Notes under the pieces: generated by a model
Databases searched by the model: none
What the model was told of the DNA's origin: nothing
The model's input: only the letters and a program-made list of their open reading frames with translations
Assembly (NCBI GenBank): GCA_963825645.1
Contig: CAWGTT010000002.1
Coordinates: 1,018,599-1,082,598, forward strand
Source: JADJPO01 sp963825645
Lineage (GTDB): Bacteria > Actinomycetota > Actinomycetes > Actinomycetales > Kineosporiaceae
Length of the DNA stretch: 64,000 nucleotides
Reading direction: 5' to 3'
Shown: positions 28,566-36,451 of the stretch, one piece after another
Position numbering within the stretch: position 1 is the first letter of the stretch
Layout: the number at the start of each line of letters is the position of its first letter
Position numbers and translations under genes: made by a program

Positions 28566-29737
28566 GCGGTCCGCTGTCCGGCCTCCTCGTCCTGGACCTG
28601 TCCCGCGCCCTGGCCGGTCCGCACGCGGCGATGATGCTCGGCGACCTCGGCGCCCGGGTGATCAAGGTCGAGTCGCCGGAAGGGGGCGACGACACGCGTG
28701 GCTGGGGCCCACCCTTCGTCGGCCCGCAGGCGGCGCGGGAGTCGACCTACTTCCTGTCCTGCAACCGGAACAAGGAGTCCGTCACCCTCGACCTCAAGAG
28801 CGAAGACGGCGCCGCGACGCTGGCCCGGCTGGTGCGTCGCGCCGACGTACTGGTCGAGAACTTCCGCACCGGCGTGCTCGACCGGCTCGGCTTCTCGATG
28901 GAGCGCCTGCACGAGCTCAACCCCGGCCTCGTGGTGCTGTCGATCACAGGCTTCGGCCACGACGGCCCGGAGGGCGGGCGCTCCGGCTACGACCAGATCG
29001 CCCAGGGCGAGGCCGGTCTGATGGCCGTCACCGGGGAGCCGGGCCACCCGACCCGGGTGGGCGTGCCGATCGCCGACCTGCTCGCCGCGATGTACGGGGC
29101 CTACGGCGTCGTCGCGGCGCTGCACGAGCGTGAGCGGACCGGTCAGGGCCGAGTGGTCCGCACCTCGCTGCTGGCGGCGGTGGTCGGCGTGCACGCCTAC
29201 CAGGGCACGCGGTGGACGGTCGCCGGGGAGGTTCCGCGGGCTCTGGGCAACCACCACCCGTCGATCGCGCCGTACGGCGCCTTCGCCTGCGCGGACGGAC
29301 TGGTCCAGGTCGCGGTCGGCAGCGAGGGTCTGTGGGCGCGTTTCGCGCCGGCCGTCGGGCTCGACCCCGCCGACCCTCTCTTCGCCAGCAACGCGGACCG
29401 GGTCGCCCACCGGGAGGACCTGGTCCGCGCCGTCGAGGCGGTCTTCGCCCCGCATCCGATGGCGTACTGGCTCGACCTGATGGCCGACGTCGGCGTCCCG
29501 GCGGGCGCTGTGCGCAGCATCGACCAGGTCTACGGCTGGGAGCAGACGCTCTCGCAGGGGCTGCTGGTCGACGTCGAGCACTCCACTCTCGGGCGGATCT
29601 CGCTGCCGGGCCCGCCGTTGCGCTTCGACGGTGCGGCACCGGTGACGCACAGGGCACCACCGCGGCTGGGCGAGCACGACCAGGCGGTGCGTCGATGGCT
29701 CGACGAGGCCGACGCCATCAGCCCGGACCGGTCCTAG
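28562..29737 (+). CDS. Class III CoA-transferase (CaiB/BaiF-like)
   Basis: A 391-residue family III CoA-transferase. It opens with SGLLVLDLSRALAGPHAAMM and GDLGARVIKVESPEGGDDTR, then NRNKESVTLDLK and LVENFRTGVLDRLG, with the catalytic Asp expected in GVPIADLLAAMYG. Such enzymes move CoA between acyl-CoA and a free dicarboxylate. Its place at the end of an amide-degrading operon suggests activation of the carbon product; malonate to malonyl-CoA is my inference if the substrate is a pyrimidine. GTG 28562 overlaps the hyuB stop. Confidence 0.88.
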   Translation: MSGPLSGLLVLDLSRALAGPHAAMMLGDLGARVIKVESPEGGDDTRGWGPPFVGPQAARESTYFLSCNRNKESVTLDLKSEDGAATLARLVRRADVLVENFRTGVLDRLGFSMERLHELNPGLVVLSITGFGHDGPEGGRSGYDQIAQGEAGLMAVTGEPGHPTRVGVPIADLLAAMYGAYGVVAALHERERTGQGRVVRTSLLAAVVGVHAYQGTRWTVAGEVPRALGNHHPSIAPYGAFACADGLVQVAVGSEGLWARFAPAVGLDPADPLFASNADRVAHREDLVRAVEAVFAPHPMAYWLDLMADVGVPAGAVRSIDQVYGWEQTLSQGLLVDVEHSTLGRISLPGPPLRFDGAAPVTHRAPPRLGEHDQAVRRWLDEADAISPDRS

Positions 29738-29747
29738 GCTCACGGCC

Positions 29748-30680
29748 ATGCGGGTTCTCATCGCACTCGGCGGCAACGCCATGACCGGTCCCGACGGCAG
29801 TGCCACGGTGCAGGCGCAGACCGAGGCGGTCCGCGAGGCGATGGAGTCGCTGGCCGACCTGGTCGCCGCAGGCGTCGACGTCGTCCTCACCCATGGCAAC
29901 GGCCCGCAGGTGGGCAACCTGCTGGTGAAGAACGAGCTCGCGGCGCACGTCGTCCCCCCGGTGCCGCTGGACTGGTGCGGCGCGCAGACCCAGGGGACCA
30001 TCGGCGTCCTGGTCCTGGACGCCCTCGAGGCGAGCCTGTCGCGCCGCGGCGTCGGACGGCGGGTGGCGGCCGTGGTGACCCGCACGCTTGTCGACCCGCG
30101 CGACCCGAACTTCGCCACGCCCACCAAGCCGATCGGTCGGTTCCTGCCGCGCGAGCGGGCCCAGGTCCTGATGGACCACGGGCAGACCTGGCAGGACCGC
30201 GGGGAGCGGGGCTGGCGACGGGTGGTCGCCTCGCCGGAGCCGCTGGAGGTGCTGGACGTGCCGGCGGTGCGAGCCCTGATCGACGCCGGTTTCGTCGTGG
30301 TCGCGGCCGGCGGCGGCGGCGTGCCGACCTACCGAGATGCGGACGGCGGCCTGCACGGGATCGAGGCGGTCATCGACAAGGACCTCGCCGCGGCGGTCCT
30401 GGCCCGCGCGCTGGAGGTCGACGCGTTGGTGATCGCGACCGACGTCGACCACGCCGTCGTCGGGTGGGGCACCCCGCAGGCGAGGCCTCTGGGACGCGTG
30501 AGTACCGAGGAGCTACGCGCCCATGCCCGGGACGGCCAGTTCGCCAGCGGGAGTATGGGTCCCAAGGTGGAGGCCGCCCTGCGGTTCGCGGACGGCGCCG
30601 GCCGGCGATCGGTCATCACCAGCCTGCACCGCATCCGGGAAGCCGTGACCGGCGACGCCGGCACGATCGTCGAGCCGTGA
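29748..30680 (+). CDS. Carbamate kinase
   Basis: A 310-residue amino-acid-kinase-fold enzyme. LIALGGNAM (4-12), THGNGPQVGNLL, DWCGAQTQGTIG, the EAVIDKDLAA loop and SGSMGPKVEAA are all standard carbamate kinase motifs, and the length is the usual one. In catabolism it runs carbamoyl phosphate + ADP to ATP + carbamate, which decomposes to ammonia and CO2. It follows the CoA-transferase by 10 bases. Its presence with FdrA/AllG/AllH homologues in the divergent arm is the main argument that the locus recovers ATP from a ureido group, as AllK does after oxalurate. Confidence 0.93.
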   Translation: MRVLIALGGNAMTGPDGSATVQAQTEAVREAMESLADLVAAGVDVVLTHGNGPQVGNLLVKNELAAHVVPPVPLDWCGAQTQGTIGVLVLDALEASLSRRGVGRRVAAVVTRTLVDPRDPNFATPTKPIGRFLPRERAQVLMDHGQTWQDRGERGWRRVVASPEPLEVLDVPAVRALIDAGFVVVAAGGGGVPTYRDADGGLHGIEAVIDKDLAAAVLARALEVDALVIATDVDHAVVGWGTPQARPLGRVSTEELRAHARDGQFASGSMGPKVEAALRFADGAGRRSVITSLHRIREAVTGDAGTIVEP

Positions 30681-30691
30681 TCCCGCCCGTC

Positions 30692-30729
30692 CGTCGACAC
30701 CATCAGACCCGTCTGTCGACACCGTCAGA
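30692..30729 (+). repeat. Imperfect direct repeat before the barbiturase-family gene
   Basis: GTCGACACC(A/G)TCAGA appears at 30693-30707 and 30715-30729, 22 bases apart, in the 61-base gap between carbamate kinase and the next gene. It may mark a separate regulatory site or promoter for the last gene. Confidence 0.45.
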
Positions 30730-30741
30730 AAGGACGTCCCG

Positions 30742-31854
30742 GTGCCCGATCCCATCGAGGTACGCAAGGTCCCCATCGAGAGCGTCAGCGACGCAAGCGG
30801 TCTCGCCCGACTCATCGACGAAGGGGTGATCGAGGCCGACCGTGTCATCGCCGTCATCGGCAAGACCGAGGGCAACGGCGGCGTGAACGACTACACCCGG
30901 ATCATCGCCGACCGGGCGTACCGGGACGTGCTGGCCGCCAAGGGCTCCCGGTCGATGGAGGAGATCAAGCAGATCCCGATCGTGTGGTCGGGCGGCACGG
31001 ACGGGGTCCTCTCGCCGCATGCGACGGTGTTCGCGACCGTGCCGGCCGACCAGGCGCCGGCCGGCGAGGAGCCCCGGCTGTCGGTCGGGTACGCGATGAG
31101 CGAGCAGATCCTGCCCGAGGACATCGGACGCCCGGCGATGGTCGAGAAGGTCGCAGCGGGCGTGATGATCGCCATGGAGCGGGCCGGCATCACCGACCCG
31201 GGCGACGTCCACTACGTGCAGACCAAGACGCCGTTGCTGACGCTGGAGACCATCACCGACGCGAGGCGGCGCGGCAGGGACGTCTGGACCGAGCACACCC
31301 TCGCGTCGATGGACGTGTCGAACTCGACCACCGCGCTCGGGATCGCCGTGGCACTGGGCGAGATCGACATGCCGCGCGCGGAGCAGATCCACAAGGACCT
31401 CTCGCTGTACTCCTCGGTGGCCTCGTGCTCCTCGGGTGTCGAGCTGGACCAGGCGCAGATCGTGGTGCTGGGCAACGTGCGGGGTATCGGCGGGCGCTAC
31501 CGGATCGGTCACAGCGTGATGACCGACGCGCTCGACCAGGACGGCGTCTGGGCGGCGATCCGCTCCGCTGGGCTGCAGCTGCCGCCGCGACCGCATCCCA
31601 GCGACCTCGACGGCCGGGTGGTCAACGTCTTCTGCAAGTGCGAGGCAGACCCGAGCGGACGGGTCCGCGACCGGCGCAACATCATGCTGGACGACTCGGA
31701 CGTGCACTGGCATCGCCAGATCAAGGCCTGCGTCGGCGGCGTCGTCGCCTCGGTGACCGGCGACCCCGCAGTGTTCGTGTCGGTCGCCGCGGTCCACCAG
31801 GGTCCGTCAGGCGGCGGGCCGGTGATCGCGATCGTCGACCACGGCACGGACTGA
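30742..31854 (+). CDS. Cyanuric acid amidohydrolase / barbiturase family ring-opening enzyme
   Basis: A 370-residue protein of the rare AtzD/barbiturase fold. It has the three internal repeats with their Ser-Lys pairs: Lys41 (GKTEGNGG) and Ser83 (VWSGGTDG); Lys162 (QTKTPLL) and Ser231 (CSSGVE); Lys299 (FCKCEADPSG) and Ser356 (HQGPSGGGP). The family hydrolyses cyanuric acid to carboxybiuret or barbiturate to ureidomalonate, so all catalytic parts are visible. GTG 30742 follows AAAGGA by seven bases. Co-location with a Mo-hydroxylase favours barbiturase, since in Rhodococcus uracil dehydrogenase makes barbiturate; no allophanate or biuret hydrolase is in the operon. Sequence alone does not exclude cyanuric acid. 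Confidence 0.9.
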   Translation: MPDPIEVRKVPIESVSDASGLARLIDEGVIEADRVIAVIGKTEGNGGVNDYTRIIADRAYRDVLAAKGSRSMEEIKQIPIVWSGGTDGVLSPHATVFATVPADQAPAGEEPRLSVGYAMSEQILPEDIGRPAMVEKVAAGVMIAMERAGITDPGDVHYVQTKTPLLTLETITDARRRGRDVWTEHTLASMDVSNSTTALGIAVALGEIDMPRAEQIHKDLSLYSSVASCSSGVELDQAQIVVLGNVRGIGGRYRIGHSVMTDALDQDGVWAAIRSAGLQLPPRPHPSDLDGRVVNVFCKCEADPSGRVRDRRNIMLDDSDVHWHRQIKACVGGVVASVTGDPAVFVSVAAVHQGPSGGGPVIAIVDHGTD

Positions 31855-31878
31855 CCACCTGTGGGTCTTCGTCGCCTC

Positions 31879-32298
31879 TCAGATCGCCCGCATCCGGTTG
31901 TTCCGAGCGGCGTGCTCGACCTCGGCGAGGCCGAGAGCCTCCAGCACGGGTGGGACGTAGTTGCCGAACCGGCCACGTAGGCCCTTCTTGATGCCGTACC
32001 ACCCGCCGACCGGGTTCTTCTCCGAGCGACCCCAGGCCTCGACCGTCCCCTCCACGGCCGGCTTCTGCTCGTCTGCGTTGCCCAGCGGCATCCAGTCGCC
32101 GTGGGCGACCAGCATCCGGTGCAGGTCCTCGATGCAGGACAGGTGGTACCGCAGCTGGGTCTTGCCGACCTGCACGACCAGCGCGGGCGGGTCGGCGTCC
32201 GGGTCTCGGTAGGCCTGGAACGCGCTCGTCCCGGGAGGTGTGGACAGCTGCCATGGGTCGGCGGGGGTGCCGGTGCCTTCGACGTCGTCAACAGTCAT
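31879..32298 (-). CDS. DUF6855-like conserved hypothetical protein
   Basis: A 139-residue soluble protein. ATG 32298 is chosen; a GTG at 32304 is also in frame. Segments PPALVVQVGKTQLRYHL, HGDWMPLGNADEQKP, GTVEAWGRS and NPVGGWYGIKKGLRGRFGNY are characteristic of a conserved actinobacterial family that I recognise by sequence but whose function is unknown. It is divergent from the WYL regulator gene, with two direct repeats in the shared 60-base promoter region, so it is probably that regulator's target. Confidence 0.72.
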   Translation of the reverse strand: MTVDDVEGTGTPADPWQLSTPPGTSAFQAYRDPDADPPALVVQVGKTQLRYHLSCIEDLHRMLVAHGDWMPLGNADEQKPAVEGTVEAWGRSEKNPVGGWYGIKKGLRGRFGNYVPPVLEALGLAEVEHAARNNRMRAI

Positions 32299-32307
32299 GG
32301 CCACACC

Positions 32308-32344
32308 CTGGCAGGTTCAACCAGACGTCATCTGTCAGGTTCGA
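32308..32344. promoter_or_regulatory. Direct repeats in the DUF6855/WYL divergent promoter
   Basis: CTGGCAGGTTCAA (32308-32320) and CTGTCAGGTTCGA (32332-32344) are 24 bases apart, about two helical turns, between the start at 32298 and the GTG at 32362. Spacing and place fit a binding site for the adjacent WYL/HTH regulator. Confidence 0.5.
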
Positions 32345-32361
32345 GATCTAGACTTCGTCGT

Positions 32362-33048
32362 GTGCGGGCGGCCCGGGTGCTGGACATGCTGCTCCTACTG
32401 CAGCGCCGCGGGCGGTCGACCGCTCGGGAGCTGGCGGCCGCGCTGGAGGTCAGCGAACGCACGATCCTGCGGGACGTCGAGGCGCTCAGCGAGGCCGGCG
32501 TCCCGATCTACACCAGCCAGGGGTCGGGCGGCGGGATCGAGCTGCTGGACGGTTTCGAGACCCGGCTGACCGGGCTGACCACCGAAGAGGCCGAGTGCCT
32601 GTTCCTGATCGGCCAACCAGAGGTGGCGCACCGGTTGGGGCTCGCAGCGTCGACCCGCAGCGCCAAGGCCAAGCTCACCGGCGCCATCCCTGCGGCCCTC
32701 GCCGAGCACGCGGAGAGCCTGTCGAGCTGGTTCCTGCACGACCCCGACCCGTGGGTCGGACACCGAGTCCCGCATGGCGAGCTGCGTCGGATCGCTCGCA
32801 GCATCCGGCGGCGACGACGCGTAGAGCTGGACCTCGGCGATGACCAACCGATCCTGGTCGAGCCGGTGGGGCTGGTCCTCAAGGCCGGTCGTTGGTACGT
32901 CGTGGTCGCAGGCGGCGCCTCAGCGCAGGTGATCCTCCTCGACGAGCTGCGCGCCACTCGACTGACCACTCAGCGGTTCGACGCGCTCCCGCGGTTCTGC
33001 CTGGGCGACTTCTGGGCGGCACACCTGGCGGCCGCGCAGGATCAGTAG
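32362..33048 (+). CDS. WYL-domain HTH transcriptional regulator (YafY-like)
   Basis: A 228-residue regulator. Residues 1-55 form a winged HTH (LLLLQRRGRSTARELAAALEVS, TILRDVEALSEAGVPIY, then GSGGGIELL), the usual HTH_11 of YafY-type proteins. The C-terminal part (about 140-215) is a WYL-like ligand domain with RVELDLG and GRWYVVVAG. GTG 32362 gives a compact N-terminus; the frame is open further upstream without a better start. It is divergent from the DUF6855-like gene and probably represses it. Confidence 0.83.
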   Translation: MRAARVLDMLLLLQRRGRSTARELAAALEVSERTILRDVEALSEAGVPIYTSQGSGGGIELLDGFETRLTGLTTEEAECLFLIGQPEVAHRLGLAASTRSAKAKLTGAIPAALAEHAESLSSWFLHDPDPWVGHRVPHGELRRIARSIRRRRRVELDLGDDQPILVEPVGLVLKAGRWYVVVAGGASAQVILLDELRATRLTTQRFDALPRFCLGDFWAAHLAAAQDQ

Positions 33049-33067
33049 CCGGCACGGCCCCGGGTGG

Positions 33068-33640
33068 CTACAGCCGCCAGGTCATTCGTGGCGGGTTCGC
33101 CGGCCGGCTCGGCTCGCGGCGGGTCTGAGTCAGCGCGACGACCGGGTACAGCAGCCACTCGACCAACGCGAACACCGCCAGCGCGAGCAGGATCACCAAG
33201 GTCGGTACGAACAGGTAGACCATCGCGAACACCCCGATGGCCACCAGCGCCAAGGAGCTGCCGAGGGACCCGAAGAGCTGAGCCCACCCGGCGTCCTTCA
33301 CCGATTGCGCACGGACCGCAGCCCACAACAGCCATCGCCACAGGAAGGCGACCCCGAGCTCGTGCATCGAGCGCCGGAACAGGCCGTCGGCGTCCACCCG
33401 GGAGATCTCACCGCGGCGGGCCAGCTGGCACAGCTTGTCGTGCAGGATCGCCGGCCGGGTGTACCGGCCGTACGTGGGCAGGAGCCAGGTGAAGATCCGG
33501 GGGACCGACGCGAAGTCGGTGTGGAAGCCGACGTCCACCGTGAACGACTCCGTCCGCCCCCGGTAGACGATCTCCTCCTCGACGACCCAGTCCCGATCGC
33601 CGGCCTGACGGACCAGTGGTTGACCCGAGACGAACGGCAC
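33068..33640 (-). CDS. DUF1353-like protein with two membrane helices
   Basis: A 190-residue protein. GTG 33640 follows GGGAGGG. The N-terminal 95 residues match the DUF1353 pattern (VDVGFHTDFASVPRIF, RPAILHDKLCQL), a small fold often linked to phage or cell-wall hydrolase-like proteins, with His and Asp in ILHDKLC. Two hydrophobic helices (about 125-145 and 146-168) follow and anchor it, ending in a basic tail. The function is unknown. The gene is convergent with the WYL regulator gene. Confidence 0.72.
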   Translation of the reverse strand: MPFVSGQPLVRQAGDRDWVVEEEIVYRGRTESFTVDVGFHTDFASVPRIFTWLLPTYGRYTRPAILHDKLCQLARRGEISRVDADGLFRRSMHELGVAFLWRWLLWAAVRAQSVKDAGWAQLFGSLGSSLALVAIGVFAMVYLFVPTLVILLALAVFALVEWLLYPVVALTQTRREPSRPANPPRMTWRL

Positions 33641-33894
33641 AGGCCCTCCCTTCGGACAGCGCGCCCAGGGTGCCGGTTCCCCCACGCCCGAGCCCTCGCG
33701 ATCACGACGCGCGACAGCGCCGCTGTGATCGGCGCATCGCGGCAAACGTATCGCCGCGCTGATGACGCACTCACACCTGACTTGTGACAGATTTGTTGAT
33801 CTTGGTGGTGGGAGTGGCGTTGACCTGGCTTCTTGTCGCGCGGCGACCTGGAATCCGTGCACTACGGCGAGGGTTGGCCGGCCCAGCCTGGTGG

Positions 33895-34545
33895 TGTCCC
33901 TGTACGTGCGCACCGTCGCGACGGCGTCGTGGGCGCGGGCGGTGCAGATCGTGCACTCGACGCGGCGGGGCTCCCGCGAGATCACGCACATGGGCTCGGC
34001 CCACACCGACGCTGAGCTGGCGGTGTTGAAGGCGGCGTGGCCGCGGCTGGCTGAGGGGCAGGGCGGCAACAAGGCCGAGACCGCGGCCATGCTGCCCGTC
34101 ATCGAAGCGTTTCAGGCGGCGCACCAGCTGCTCGACGTGACCGTGGTTGCCGACGCGGGGATGATCTCCGCCGCGAACAGGCAGGCGATCGAGGCCGCCG
34201 GGGGCCGGCCGGCCGGAAAGACACCTGGCGCGACCAGGTCATCACTACCAGCACCGCGCCGACCGGGCCCGGCGCACGCTGCGGGGATCGACGAGCAGGT
34301 CGCCAAAGCCAAGAAGGCCGTCGCCGGCAAGGCCGCGGTGAAGCGGAACAGGTTCGTCAAGCTCACCGGCGGGGACAAGAGCGTCAACCATGCCCTCGAG
34401 CCCTCGAGCCCTCGAGCCCTCGAGCCCTCGAGCCCTCGAGCCCTCGAGCCCTCGAGCCCTCGAGGCCAAGGCCCGCTCCCTGCCCAGACTCATGGGTCAT
34501 GCCGATGATCGACGCCTACCACCGGCTGTTCCACATTGAGAGGCC
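33895..34545 (+). pseudogene. IS1634-family transposase relic
   Basis: Fragments of an IS1634-like DDE transposase in original order but with internal deletions and frameshifts. They are SLYVRTVATAS and RGSREITHMGSAHTDAEL (N-terminal region), GNKAETAAMLPVIEAFQAAHQL and VVADAGMISAANRQAIEAAG (catalytic core with its Asp), then in shifted frames HYQHRADRARRTLRG, KAVAGKAAVKRNRFVKLTGG, and finally MIDAYHRLFHIE. A normal copy encodes over 500 residues; this stretch is about 650 bases. A run of 8-bp repeats sits inside it. It is not functional. Confidence 0.8.
34393..34464. repeat. Nine tandem copies of CCCTCGAG
   Basis: The 8-bp unit CCCTCGAG is repeated nine times without error over 72 bases, each copy containing the palindrome CTCGAG. 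It lies where intact IS1634 transposases encode the ALEAKARSL segment, so a single CTCGAG has expanded and shifted the reading frame. Confidence 0.9.
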
Positions 34546-35419
34546 GCTCATCGCGGCCGGCCTCGCCGCCCCGATCCTCGGTGAACGACCGCGACGTTAT
34601 GCTGTGGTGCGGGCGGCGATGCTGGGGCTGCCGAGCGATCCCGGCCCCGGATTCGAGCCCGTCTGGTCTGCAGAGGCCGTCGCGATTGGCCACCATATGG
34701 TCGTAGAACCGTTCCGACGCCCAGCGCCGGTCATCGTGCTCGCCTATGACGGGGTGGCCGCTGACGAAGCCGGCATCGTGGTCCACATCCTCACCGGCGC
34801 CGGGCTGGACGTCATCATCGCCACCGTCGGCCGCAACCAGGTCACGAGCTATCACGGCCGGGTCATCGCCGACCGGACGGCGGCCGAGCTGGCCGACTGT
34901 AGCGCCCTTATCGTGCCCGGCGGGATGGGGGTTCGGCGGATAGCCGCCGATCGGGCCTTCATGGCGGTCATTCGCCGGCTCTCGGCCGACGCGACCTGGC
35001 TGGGCGCAACCTCGACCGGCTCGATCCTGCTGGCTATGGCCGGCGTGATCGACGGTGCTCGGGCCACCACCCACTGGCTGGCTGGTGACCTCATCACAGC
35101 CCGGGGCGTGATCCTCGTGCGCGAGCCCTTCGTCGAGTGCGGACGTCTCCTCACCGCCTCGGGGACCGCATCGGCGGCCCAACTGGGCTTCCGCCTCGTC
35201 GGGGCGCTGGCCGGGGCCAAGACCGAAGCCGAGGCCCGGGCGTCGTACCAGGCCCCGCCTCAGGCCGATTCACGGTACGGCCCGCGTATGGCCCGCTGGC
35301 GACGATGGTTCGCGCGGCGGAGGATGGCCGGGGCGGTGCCGATCAACCCCTGGGGTCAGGCCGAGATCGTCTTCCTCGACCTGGACGACGACGAGTTCGA
35401 CGATGCGGATGATCTCTGA
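34499..35419 (+). CDS. DJ-1/PfpI-like protein with altered nucleophile, fused to transposase remnant
   Basis: A 306-residue ORF. Its first 15 residues (PMIDAYHRLFHIER) are transposase sequence, so the true start is unclear and the 5' end may have been lost. From about residue 80 it is a class I glutamine amidotransferase-like domain: VIVLAYDGVAADEAG, LIVPGGMGV and ATTHWLAGDL. Where PfpI/AraC-type relatives have a Cys in a VCTGA-like nucleophile elbow, this protein has GATSTGSILL, so the Cys is replaced by Ser or Thr and catalysis is doubtful. The C-terminus is acidic (DLDDDEFDDADD). A ligand-sensing or vestigial role is possible. Confidence 0.65.
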   Translation: MPMIDAYHRLFHIERPLIAAGLAAPILGERPRRYAVVRAAMLGLPSDPGPGFEPVWSAEAVAIGHHMVVEPFRRPAPVIVLAYDGVAADEAGIVVHILTGAGLDVIIATVGRNQVTSYHGRVIADRTAAELADCSALIVPGGMGVRRIAADRAFMAVIRRLSADATWLGATSTGSILLAMAGVIDGARATTHWLAGDLITARGVILVREPFVECGRLLTASGTASAAQLGFRLVGALAGAKTEAEARASYQAPPQADSRYGPRMARWRRWFARRRMAGAVPINPWGQAEIVFLDLDDDEFDDADDL

Positions 35420-35519
35420 GATCACGGGCGCCGGGCCGGCCGATCTCGCCGACGCCCTCAACAAGATCCACAAGGCTGGGCGACACTAACCGGGCGACAC
35501 CGACCTGTCACAACTCAGG

Positions 35520-36080
35520 TCAGACCGCCGAGTAGTCGACCTCGTCGGCGGGTGCCACGCTTCCCTTGCGTCCGGGCGCCGCCGCCCAGCTCCAGTAGGC
35601 GTTGGTGTAGGCGATCGACTGCTCCGGGGTGGCCGGGAAGCCCCACTCGCGCATGTCTTCGGTGGTGTGCGCGTCGGAGACGAGTGTCGCGTCATAGCCG
35701 CGGACCAGCGCACCGTGCAGGGTCGAGCGGATGCATGCCTCGGTCTGCGCGCCGGTGACCACCAGCCGCCCGACCCCCCGTTCGGCGAGTAGGTCCTCCA
35801 GGTCCGTAGCCTCGAAGGAGTCGCCGTACCTCTTGTGAACCACAGGCTCGGTGTCTAGGCGCTCGAGCTCACGGACGTACTCCCAGCCGTCAGAGCCCCT
35901 CGGCAGCCCGTCGTCGGAGTGCTGCACCCAGAGCACCGGGACATCCTCGGCCCGGGCCTTGTCCACGAGGGTCTGGATGTTGGAGATCACGCGGTCGCGC
36001 TCGTAGGCGTTCCCGACGACGCCGTTCTGAACGTCGATGACGAGCAGCGCGGCGCGGGGTCGGTTCTCCAGGGACGTCAT
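35520..36080 (-). CDS. Isochorismatase-family cysteine hydrolase
   Basis: A 186-residue hydrolase. GGAGGTAGTC lies directly before the ATG. The Asp-Lys-Cys triad is intact: Asp in LLVIDVQNG (about 16), Lys in VVHKRYGDSF (about 83) and Cys in GAQTEACIRST (about 115). Family members hydrolyse isochorismate, nicotinamide, N-carbamoylsarcosine or biuret. The barbiturase-family gene is 3.7 kb away on the other strand, so a pathway link is weak. The substrate is unknown. Confidence 0.85.
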   Translation of the reverse strand: MTSLENRPRAALLVIDVQNGVVGNAYERDRVISNIQTLVDKARAEDVPVLWVQHSDDGLPRGSDGWEYVRELERLDTEPVVHKRYGDSFEATDLEDLLAERGVGRLVVTGAQTEACIRSTLHGALVRGYDATLVSDAHTTEDMREWGFPATPEQSIAYTNAYWSWAAAPGRKGSVAPADEVDYSAV

Positions 36081-36357
36081 GACTACCTCCGTCGGATCCA
36101 GGCGTGTCCGCCCAGGGTAGGTCGGGGCACCGACAGGACGAGCTCACCCAGGCCCGCTCACGTCGCACTCTGCGTCATCAGCTGCGCTGCGCGCCACGCC
36201 CGTGGAACCGGTGGACGCGCTTCCTTGGCTGGGCCGCAGCCCGATCTGACGAGTCCGAGCCGGTGCCCGCGGGGACACGTTCGTTGGACCCATGCCGCAC
36301 AAACGGCTGCTTGGCGCACTGGAGGTGAGCGTGGCACGCGTCGGGATCGCGGTACTG

Positions 36358-36417
36358 CCCGAGTGGACAGTTCTTCGAGAACACGCCCGCGTGTTCTCGA
36401 AGAACTGTCCACTCGGG
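36358..36417. repeat. Perfect inverted repeat, 27-bp arms, 6-base loop
   Basis: The arm at 36358-36384 (beginning CCCGAGTGGACAG, ending CGAGAACAC) is exactly inverted at 36391-36417, with loop GCCCGC. It lies just past the 3' end of the CDF transporter gene on the minus strand and could be a terminator, but its length and perfection also fit a small mobile hairpin or MITE-like element. Confidence 0.8.
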
Positions 36418-36438
36418 GCTGGGGCTGGGGCTGGGGCT
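36415..36438. repeat. GGGGCT x4 tandem repeat
   Basis: Four perfect 6-bp copies start inside the right arm of the large hairpin. The G-rich strand could form a quadruplex. Confidence 0.7.
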
Positions 36439-36451
36439 GGGCCGCGGGTGC

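Larger units (their letters stand above)
36081..36451. other. Intergenic region with large hairpin and GGGGCT repeat
   Basis: About 370 bases without a convincing gene. It contains the 27-bp-armed hairpin (36358-36417) and four GGGGCT copies (36415-36438), listed separately. Confidence 0.5.

Noticed and set aside
34393..34464. CRISPR-like array
   Set aside because: Units are 8 bp without spacers; it is a simple tandem repeat.
30742..36080. Cyanuric acid to biuret route using the isochorismatase as biuret hydrolase
   Set aside because: The isochorismatase is 3.7 kb away on the other strand with unrelated genes and an IS relic between; no allophanate hydrolase is present. Kept only as an alternative for the ring-opening enzyme.
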